A DNA stretch of 25,387 nucleotides from Cyclostephanos tholiformis (taxonomy: Eukaryota; Bacillariophyta; Thalassiosirophyceae; Thalassiosirales; Thalassiosiraceae), in contig JALLPB010000072.1 of assembly GCA_036939975.1 (NCBI GenBank), forward strand, positions 1 through 25,387, in the 5' to 3' direction. The notes under the pieces are model-generated. The model was given only the letters and a program-made list of their open reading frames with translations. It was not told where the DNA came from and made no database searches. The translations under genes were made by a program, and so were the position numbers. Positions 18,655 to 25,387 of this stretch are shown here, piece after piece (position 1 is the first letter of the stretch; every line of letters begins with the position of its first letter).

Positions 18655-19074
18655 TTAGACTCAAGCCATGAGCAATGGAGGGAGATGCCGACTCTGGTTG
18701 CGACGCAAGACTGGAGGTGGAATGGCACATGGTTGACAGTGGTGGGGTGGTGGGGCGGCGATCTGATCAAAAAAAAATTTAGCCGACGAGTTAAATTTCT
18801 AACTTTAAACAAAATCTGACGGGTTCGATGGACGTTTGTTTCGGGTAAGGCATTCTGCTAAGTAATTGATTAATTTGACTACATTATTTAGAATATGGCC
18901 CATTCGTCCACTCGTCCTGTTCGATGTCTCACCGTAGGTATGCCGAGGATGAGCAGAATATTCTACTACTGTGGAGTCTACTACTGTGGAGTCGCGTTGA
19001 TCATCCTCCCCATGATATTCACAAAATACTGACAAAGCTCTCCTCGTCGTACCCACGCGCTTGTGGATGCACCT
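18655..19074. other. Spacer with a 15-bp tandem duplication
   Basis: About 420 bp between two minus-strand frames. TCTACTACTGTGGAG is exactly repeated at 18962-18991. No gene was recognised. The left part would hold the 3' untranslated region of the carrier gene. Confidence 0.4.
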
Positions 19075-20426
19075 CTATTGAGCATGTTCTTTCGACTCCG
19101 TCGTGACATCCTCCTCCTTCTTCTTCGCCAGCCTCTCGGAAATCGCCTTCCAAACTACCGTGAAAATTATCGCGTTTAGCGCGTTAGCGGCCAACTTACT
19201 CGACAGGCCCCGGAAGAGCAATCCCATCAAGCCATCCCTGTCGATTATCCCACTCGCGGCTTCCAGGTATCCGATGTGTTCGATGGACGTTTGTTTATAA
19301 GTCTTCAGGACCCTAACCGCATTGGAGCATACGTCCGACACGAGCGACGACATTAGGCCCGTGAGCGCACGACGTACGTTCTTCTTCGTGGAATTCTGGG
19401 CGGAGGATGATAGGTGGGCGTCGAGTATCATATTCCGGACGCAATAACCCTCGAGGAAATTGTGGGTAACGAACCAGGGATAGTGACCCATCCACGTCGC
19501 GATCGACGCGCCCAACGCACCCTCGAACAATGCCGATATTCCCGATCGCGACACCTTCCCCCTCAAGATCGACAGACCGTTAGCTCCGTGCACCTGCATC
19601 ATCGTCTTGATGGTATCCGCGGGGGTGATCAATACCCTCCATCCGGCCGCGAGGGACGATGCGAACATCGTCGCGATCGCCGGGGGGAGCCATCGGGGCT
19701 GGAATTCCCTCGCCAATCGATTGGTGAAGATGTCACCGAACCGTGAGAGGGGCATCATGATCAACGCCGGGAGCATGCCGCGGTAGAATCGACCGATACC
19801 GCCATCGGCGTATAGCTCGCGTATGGCGACGGCCATGGTCACGCCCTTGACGTGCTGGTAACTCTGCGCGCGGGGGGGCATGAGAGTGAGTAAAACTCTC
19901 GCGAGCATAACATTGAGTACATCGTGATTGATATCCCCCCCAGCTAGGTGGGACATTGTGAGCATATCAAAACCCCCAAAAATACACGAAACAGCGACCT
20001 ACTCACCATTGACGTTCGAAGCCACATTAATAGAAAGACCGATACGATGGACGCCATCGAGGCAGCGAGGCCATCGCGGACGGCGAGGATCGTCTTCTCG
20101 ACGCCCGACGTGGATTTCGCCGTCATGATGCCGACGTTATTAATGGGGGTAGTATCGCGACCGCCGTAGTACTCGTCCAACGACGTCGTCCGAGTCACGT
20201 TGTTATTATGTATATGTCGCTCTTCGAACTTCACCAATTCCATATCCGACGACGAATGTGGCGATGGTATTGGCACGAGCGAAAAATGGCGTAAGTTACT
20301 TTCCGCGAGCGAGAGGATGCGTGGTAATGACGTCCACGCGTGCGCAACGGAATGGCCGTTCGAATAAAACGACGACGACGACGACGACGACGACAGGATA
20401 CAAGCGATTGCGAACGATCGATTCAT
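19075..20426 (-). CDS. Mitochondrial-carrier-family protein, two exons
   Basis: Exon 1 is 20007-20426 and exon 2 is 19075-19863; the product has about 402 residues. It resembles divergent mitochondrial carriers: alternating membrane segments, a RELYADGGIGRFYRGMLPAL segment typical of a carrier repeat, PADTIKTMMQVHG in the second repeat, and FRGLSSKLAANALN in the third. It would exchange small solutes across an inner organelle membrane; the substrate cannot be told. A roughly 100-residue N-terminal extension precedes the first membrane segment (MASIVSVFLLMWL). It starts with a hydrophobic leader and eight Ser encoded by a TCG repeat. The start chosen is the second Met of the open frame (20426) because it begins the leader; an ATG at 20483 is also possible. 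The classic PxDxxK signature is kept only in the middle repeat (PADTIK), so this is a non-standard carrier. Confidence 0.82.
19864..20006 (-). other. Intron of the carrier gene
   Basis: On the minus strand the donor is ATG/GTGAGT at 20007/20006 and the acceptor GCGCGCAG at 19864. The phase is 0 and the joined protein reads WLRTSMSYQHVKG. An alternative acceptor at about 19943 (CACCTAG) needs a different donor (GTAGGT) to stay in frame and adds residues rich in hydrophobic and Asn/Asp. The 143-nt choice gives the better carrier alignment. Confidence 0.7.
20371..20394. repeat. (GAC)8 triplet repeat
   Basis: Eight exact GAC triplets. On the minus strand they encode eight consecutive Ser in the carrier N-terminus. 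Confidence 0.95.
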
Positions 20427-20483
20427 CTCGCGGGCGAAAAGAAAAAGTGCATGGTAGTTTTTAAAAATATTTTCATTCTCCAA

Positions 20484-21250
20484 AAAAAAAAGAGGCCATT
20501 TTTATTAAAATAGCCGTCCGTTCAACGCGCATAACCCCGGCCGTTCTCGATGCCTTTTTGGCGAAATACTTTGGGTCCGACCACGCCCGCGTCGAACATC
20601 ATGGATGGACGGCATAAACGCGTGAGTCACCGACGAATGTTCGCCAAGGGGTCCGAAAACTACCCGACGATGAAGCCACCGGGGGGGGGGGGGGACGACC
20701 TTTTCAGCACGAGTGCCACATCCCGCGGCTTACTAACGACGACGGGACTACTCGGTCGACTAGAGCATCTTCCGTTGACTCACCTTTTCGTTATACCTCC
20801 TGGAATGCCGTAGATGGTGTGTGCGTTGTTAGGTATCGATATCTTCTCATGTTTGTTCCTTTTTTTTGTTTTCCCCGCGCTCGGCTCGCTCGGAGACGAT
20901 AAGAAAAAGGCTAACACCTATCCTACTACAATACCTATCACATCGGAGCTCGCGGATCTCCGTATTGAGCAGCGAAGCGGCGGCGTTCGTACGATGGCGG
21001 GAAGAGCGCGCCCTACTTCCCTTCCACGTGGCCAAAATCTTGCACTTGAAGGCTCAACCTCTCACAGAGAAAACAAAATAACGAGAGGACAGACAGGTCT
21101 TGACTCGTGTCCATGTGACAAGCTTCACTTCGAAGAGTGAAAAGGTTTGGCAGTAGTCGCGGCACCCCAAATCAACGGCGGCGGCGAGATAATGCCGTCG
21201 GGCACACACTGAGAAGCAAGAATCAAAAAAGAGAAAGGCGCACGTTCTCG
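20484..21250. other. Head-to-head intergenic region between carrier and plastid-type genes
   Basis: About 770 bp between divergently transcribed genes. It contains 14 consecutive G at 20681-20694. Plus-strand frames at 20550-20813 and 20814-21140 lack motifs; the second has a hydrophobic start made by a poly-T tract. On the minus strand, 20941-21013 reads FPPSYERRRFAAQYGDPRAP between a TAG acceptor and a possible GTGATA donor, and a GTGAGT donor follows at about 20786. This could be an exon of a small unrecognised minus-strand gene, but no complete model could be built. Confidence 0.35.
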
Positions 21251-21405
21251 ATGAGGAATAGGTCGACGCCCGCCGCGCTATTCGCGCTGATCCTTGCATT
21301 GTCGAGCGACATCGTCGCTTCGTTCGCGCCAACATCCACGACGACGATGTCGCCGGCGTACGAAAGTGCGCAACGTCGACCGCGAACGTCAACGACATCG
21401 ACGAC

Positions 21406-21447
<42 letters not shown>

Positions 21448-22165
21448 GAACGATAGGACAATGCTGAACCTCCATTGGTCCCCCGTCCTCGACCTCGCCG
21501 CCCTCGTCGTCGACTCGACATCGTCGTCGTCGTCGTCGTCGACGACGACGTCGTTGCTGATATCGACGATCGATTCCGACATCGCGAATATCCCCGATAA
21601 CGAATTCCGCACGGTATTCGCGGGGGGGATATTCATCATGTTCGGTTCGATATTATCGACGATGTTCGTCGGCTACCTAATCGAATCGAACGGGGGGGGG
21701 TATGCCGATTTGGTCGCGGAGACGTACGCCGAGCGGAACATGAACGATGATGGGGTGGAGGAGACGTTCCTGAATTCGCTTGGATTGGTGAGCGAGCGGA
21801 TCCGCTGTATATGTTTTTTTTTTTCTCGATGAAAAGGGGGGGGGGGAATAGGAGAAGAAAAACAAATGACGACGAGAGTGAACGAAGTAGCCCCGCGATT
21901 CCCATTTTTTTCTTCCCCCTTCGAATTCCCCAAAACACTAAAGTCGCCCCTCCTCCTCCCTTCTCCCCCCCCCCATCCATCACCCCTTGATGCGTTCTCG
22001 TTTTCGCTCACTCCCTAGAACGCCGAGCAAAAATCGGAAACGGTCGATATGGTCAGAGCCTATCGCGAGAAAAAGATGAGGAAGGCCGGGACTTGGACCG
22101 CCTCCGATGAGGACGAGAAACGTCGGTCGGCGGAGGAGAAGGATATGTTCAGCGATTATGATTGA
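21251..22165 (+). CDS. Hypothetical plastid-targeted single-TM protein, two exons
   Basis: Exon 1 is 21251-21787 and exon 2 is 22019-22165; 227 residues. The start is the ATG at 21251, which opens a signal peptide (basic NRS, hydrophobic AALFALILALSS) ending in IVASFAPTSTT. The Ser-Phe-Ala-Pro junction and the following Thr/Ser-rich stretch are the hallmark of diatom plastid pre-sequences, so import into the complex plastid is likely. Poly-Thr and poly-Ser tracts come from GAC/TCG triplet repeats. One hydrophobic segment (TVFAGGIFIMFGSILSTMFV, about residues 117-136) should span a membrane. The C-terminal exon is short, charged and helical (Glu/Lys/Arg-rich). An upstream open frame extends to 21137 but lacks leader character. 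The function is unknown; it is probably a thylakoid or envelope accessory protein. Confidence 0.72.
21788..22018 (+). other. Intron of the plastid-type gene
   Basis: GTGAGC to CTCCCTAG, 231 nt, the longest intron in the window. It contains runs of 10-11 T, G and C and a pyrimidine-rich 3' part. Phase 0 joining gives LGLNAEQKSE. Reading through instead stops after 15 residues. Confidence 0.82.
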
Positions 22166-22655
22166 AAAAAGGCGCGAGTTTTGCGCCGCGGTCTGGAGAA
22201 AAAGTCGACTTGGAGGGGAGTATAGGAAGGGGGGGGGGAGGGGGGGATAGATATGAGAGGGAGGATGTTAACATATAGAAGGATGTAGGTTTGTGGGAAG
22301 ATTCTTGACCCGATGTGTAACGGACTCGAATCAAGATCGGGGGAGTTGTGCCCTTGGGGATGTTTGGTTGTTGAATAATTCAATTCGTTCCGCACGTTTG
22401 ATCGAGTCAAAGCCAAGATTAACTGAAATTGAGTAAATAGTGGGACACGGATGATGTACCGACTTTTAAAGGGGACATCGAGCATGCGGCGTCATGCGAG
22501 TCCCGTCGATTGCTAAATTATTACGTTCCACCCATATCTAAAAAAGGGAATTTGAGATGTACCATCATTGAAGTTTGACGTATTCATTATAGATTTTTTG
22601 TCCACGTCCTATCGTTGATTGGCGGTATGGAAAGCCACACGACGACATATGCACA
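22166..22655. other. Convergent intergenic region
   Basis: About 490 bp between two convergent stop codons. A small hairpin, GGCGC-GAGTTTT-GCGCC, lies at 22171-22187, five bases after the + strand stop, and a run of ten G at 22229-22238. No gene was seen. Confidence 0.45.
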
Positions 22656-24404
22656 TTATAGCAGTAAAACCGCACCACCCGCGATGGCCGCTACGATCGG
22701 CATCGCAATCGTCCTGACGACATTCGAGTTGGAGGTAATCAGGGTATAGGACTTCAGCTGCGAAAGTACAGTACTTCCCTTGCCGCTCTTGCTTTTGGAT
22801 CCCTTGCTCTTAGATCCCTTGCCGCTCTTGCCAGCAAACGCCTTGCCTGTCTTGCCATATGAACTGCTACTTCCAGATGAACCGCCGCTGCCTCCGGATG
22901 AGCCGCTACTACCACCTCCATCGTCACTCTACGTTACCAGTGAGAAGTCAAATGGATGATTGAGTCGAGGATCAAAAAGAAGGAACAAGTTGAAACAATG
23001 TCATGATTTGTGAAACTCACACCCCAAGACCAGGCGATGGTAGGAGACCACTTAAGGACCGGTGATATCATGACAGTTTCGTGCATGAACAATGAAATGA
23101 GGGGCATCGTAAAGGTAGAAAATCTGGAAATAATGTCGCCCTCGATGCACTCACGTTAGTACTTGTACTGAGCTCGGGCATGACGATGGACATGGAGAGA
23201 TAGTCCTCCGACTGCGACTCGGAATCGGATACGGGCCCAGAAACTGATTCGGTATCGACTTGGATCTCCGCACTGGTTTCCTCGCCAGTGGGCATAGAGA
23301 GAGACATAGAGAGAGAGTTGGCGAGGGAGTCCTCGGTCATTGTCTCCGGAATCGACTCCGAACCAGATACGGGAGCCGACGTTCCCTGGGGAGATGGCTG
23401 TGGCCCAGAAATCGAATCGGTATCATCATGGTGTGGGCTGGTATCCTCGCCAGCGGACATGGAGAGAGACATGGAGAGAGACATGGAGAGAGACATGGAG
23501 AGAGACATGGACATGGAGTGAGAGTCCTCTGACATTATCTGAGGAGGCTCGGCTTTGGTGGGAAAGTCCGTGGCGGTCGATTCCGTTGTCGGTGAGGGGG
23601 CCAACGTTTCGGGGAGGCCCGCTGTCTCTTCGTCGCAATATACGCGCACTCTCTCCCCTGACAGTGGTCCGGGATCGGACATCTCGTCAACGGTTCCGGG
23701 GGAGAATAAGACCATTTGGCCCTTCCTGTAACAACCCTTCGTTTCGTAATTGCCGGAATAGAAGGGCAAGTTCATTCCCACGCTTCTCTCCTGGCAATCG
23801 TCCTCGGTAAGGCAGATGCCGGACGAGACACCTGCGCATCCAATCGTATAGTACTCGTTATCGGTACACACGATTCCATTGGTGGTGCACACTTCATACT
23901 CCGCGGCGGGAGCGCCCTCGACATCGCCCCAATCGACGCTTTCCATGCCCACCTGCCCCCCGCCATCCAAGCAGTATTTTGAAAAGTTGGGATTCGTTAC
24001 ATCGCACTCTCCTTGGTAGTAAGTCCACTGCTCGCAAGCCGTGCCGTCGCTGAAGACACAAAGACAGTACTGACCTTCATTTAAGAAAAGCCAAACGACG
24101 AATGTTAGTGAAATCACTATTTATAATCCCCAAGAGTATTCCGATGATTTTAATTCAACTGACCTCCAGTGGGATCGAACAAACTCTGGTGCGTGAAGCC
24201 ATTATCGATACAGTTGGATGTGGCCGGATTCGACTCAGCGTGGAGTAATCTCGAGGTGGAATTCTCCGTAATCGGATGCGCGGCATCGTCATCGCGGATG
24301 CCATCCCCACCATCGAGTGTTGCTGCTTTTGCCACCCCCACCGTGAACGGCAGGTGAAATCCAACGAACGCGGTGAGCACCGAGCGGTGCCTCGAATTCC
24401 TCAT
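22656..24404 (-). CDS. Secreted DUF333 protein with SM-rich and lysine-rich (silaffin-like) tracts
   Basis: Four exons on the minus strand (24164-24404, 23155-24074, 23021-23050, 22656-22928) give 487 residues. Residues 1-28 are a signal peptide (RNSRHR, then a hydrophobic stretch, then AKAAT). Residues 59-104 fit DUF333: NPATSNC, then GGQYCLCVFSDGTACEQW and YYQGEC. A second Cys-rich region follows to about 227. Residues 230-387 are Ser/Glu/Pro-rich with Ser-Met-Ser-Leu tracts at 267-287 and two weaker blocks. Residues 398-422 are Ser/Gly-rich and 423-447 hold repeated Lys in KxxK spacing (KTGK, KSGK, KGSK). Residues 469-487 are hydrophobic and could be a membrane anchor or GPI signal. The product is probably at the cell surface; a cell-wall (frustule) role is inference from the silaffin-like tract. 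DUF333 has no agreed function. Confidence 0.75.
22929..23020 (-). other. Intron 3 of the DUF333 gene
   Basis: GTGAGT (ending at 23020 on the minus strand) to AACGTAG (22929-22930), 92 nt. Exon 4 resumes in phase with SDDGGGSSG. Confidence 0.65.
23021..23050 (-). other. Candidate 30-nt micro-exon
   Basis: Between TTAAG and GTGAGT lies exactly ten codons (WSPTIAWSWG), phase 0 at both ends. Skipping it, by joining 23155 directly to 22928, also keeps the frame, so it may be constitutive, alternative or not real. Confidence 0.45.
23456..23503. repeat. Four exact 12-bp units encoding Ser-Met-Ser-Leu
   Basis: GACATGGAGAGA is repeated four times without a mismatch. On the minus strand each unit encodes four residues of the SM-rich tract. 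The lack of mismatches points to recent slippage or gene conversion. Confidence 0.95.
24075..24163 (-). other. Intron 1 of the DUF333 gene
   Basis: GTCAGT donor at 24163 and ATGAAG acceptor at 24075, 89 nt. Joining restores DPTGGQYCLCVF, the core of DUF333, in phase. The donor is not the GTGAGT/GTAAGT seen at the other introns of this window. Confidence 0.85.
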
Positions 24405-24707
24405 CGTTGGTCCGCTAGGATCGATCTGTTCTGCTGACGTCGAAAGATGAAGGCGGGGTTTATGAGTATCCCTACTATTATCATCTATTTTGTTGAGGAG
24501 GACCTTTTTATGAATATGTATGTTTTGTGGGCAGTTGACTCCGCGGCGGGCTTTTTCTGGTTGCGAAGGATAAAAAAAAGAGGCGGGATGTCACTTAGGA
24601 ATTAATATTGTTGAAGAAAGAATTGACTTCGAACAACAAGACAACCGCAAGGACCATCCAACTACTAGGTACCAATCTACTACTTGTAGAGAGAGAGATA
24701 CCAACAC
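24405..24707. promoter_or_regulatory. Divergent intergenic region, possible bidirectional promoter
   Basis: 303 bp separate the start codons of two head-to-head genes. TATA-like AT-rich stretches lie at about 24474-24500, and no other gene is present. The regulatory role is inferred from layout only. Confidence 0.4.
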
Positions 24708-25223
24708 ATGATGGATCGATTTGCGCTTCGACTGGCGACGAGCCTCGGACGACGAGGAGGAGAAAGAGGAGGGGGTGGGGGAGTTCTCCCTTCCATCATG
24801 CCGTCGCCTCGGCCGTCGCCATCGTGCTCAATGTCGTTCCTCGGCGGCGCCCTCGCGACGACGACGACGACGATGGCGATGGCGATGGCTCGGTACCACC
24901 GACGTGTCCATCCTCCCCTCGAGCACTGCCCTGCTACCGCGATCATCGCGGCACAACCGTCGCCGTGCAATTTCCGTCTTATGCGGTTCCACTCCACGCC
25001 CACCCGACATTCCCCCAAGAAGCGTAGGGTATCGGCATCGTCGGCGCGAAAGAGGAAGCAGAGGGAGATATCCAAGGAACAGCGGCGCTCCTCGATTAGG
25101 GAAAAGGCGACCAAATCGAAGTCCTCCCCGGGGGGGGGGATGATGTCGTCTCCTCCGCGTCAATTCTCCTCGTCGGATCCGATCGATGCCCCCGAGGGTG
25201 GGGGAGGGGGGGAGGATGTGGCC

Positions 25224-25257
<34 letters not shown>

Positions 25258-25387
25258 ATTCGACGGCGGTCCCACGCGCGTTCCTGATCGGGACGGGGTC
25301 GAGGTACGCGTACGTGGCGAAATGCGCGACGATGGACGAAATCACCGGCGAGGTGTACGTCGATCCGACATCGTTATTCGCGGGGGG
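24708..25387 (+). CDS. Partial gene open to the window end, unknown protein with mitochondrial-type leader
   Basis: From the ATG at 24708 (a second ATG follows directly) a frame runs 226 codons without a stop to the last base, so it is cut by the window edge. The N-terminus is Arg/Leu/Ser-rich and lacks acidic residues early on (MMDRFALRLATSLGRR), as in mitochondrial pre-sequences. Further on come a Pro/Ser/Thr-rich low-complexity part with (ACG)5 and (ACG)10 poly-Thr tracts, and a basic segment (SPKKRRVSASSARKRKQRE) resembling a nuclear or nucleolar signal. The start of an ordered region follows near the end (RAFLIGTGSRYAYVAKCATM, then ITGEVYVDPTSLF). No family is recognised. The ten-G run at 25130-25139 lies in the coding region and is in frame as given. 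It shares its upstream region with the DUF333 gene. Confidence 0.6.
25227..25256. repeat. (ACG)10 triplet repeat
   Basis: Ten exact ACG triplets encode ten Thr in the partial gene. Similar tracts lie at 24858-24872, 21393-21446 and 20371-20394. Confidence 0.95.

Noticed and set aside
20814..21140. Plus-strand frame starting with a signal-peptide-like hydrophobic stretch
   Set aside because: The hydrophobic part is encoded by a poly-T tract, the rest is featureless, and it overlaps the likely 5' region of the gene at 21251.
23456..23520. Regular short repeats, considered as a CRISPR-like array
   Set aside because: The units are contiguous 12-mers without spacers and encode a Ser-Met tract.
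23260..23810. Plus-strand frames antisense to the DUF333 gene, with Arg/Glu/Thr repeats
   Set aside because: They mirror the 12-bp repeats; the minus strand has the signal peptide, domain motif and splice phases.

Overview
The window looks like nuclear DNA of a diatom, probably a centric species. Supporting signs are short GT-AG introns (74-231 nt) in compact genes, a signal peptide followed by a Ser-Phe-Ala-Pro junction typical of diatom plastid pre-proteins, a Ty1/copia element of the diatom CoDi style, a secreted protein with Ser-Met and KxxK-type lysine/serine tracts, and many long G/C homopolymers and CGA triplet tracts. The species assignment is inference; no rRNA or other marker is present.

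The left half (1-13.2 kb) is repeat-dominated. Positions 119-7588 are a decayed copia retrotransposon on the + strand. It has LTRs, a primer-binding-site candidate, Gag with a zinc knuckle, protease, integrase, a linker, RT/RNase H and a polypurine tract. It carries at least five frame changes, several stops, and substitutions at catalytic acids. It is followed by a pogo/Tigger-like DNA transposon: a two-exon DDD transposase at 8649-10010, a convergent intact unknown ORF at 10165-10905, and a strong hairpin between their 3' ends. Next come a 63-bp tandem duplication, a broken ORF of unknown function (about 11215-12098), and a divergent tandem array of about 195-bp units (12.2-13.1 kb) with hairpin-forming segments.

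The right half (14.3-25.4 kb) carries host genes. They are: a three-exon ABC transporter that fuses a FetB/ALS3-type permease to its ATPase (14315-16291, +); a low-complexity Asp/Asn-type repeat and a doubtful ORF (17.4-18.7 kb); a two-exon mitochondrial-carrier-family protein (19075-20426, -); a two-exon single-TM protein with a plastid-type leader (21251-22165, +); a four-exon secreted, Cys-rich DUF333 protein with SM-rich and lysine-rich silaffin-like tracts and a hydrophobic C-terminus (22656-24404, -); and a divergently transcribed gene whose reading frame stays open to the window end (24708-25387, +). The host genes do not form a pathway. The last two share a 303-bp intergenic region that could act as a bidirectional promoter.

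Exon structures were worked out by hand from splice consensus, reading phase and expected protein motifs. Junctions where all three agree are reliable; others are marked as tentative.
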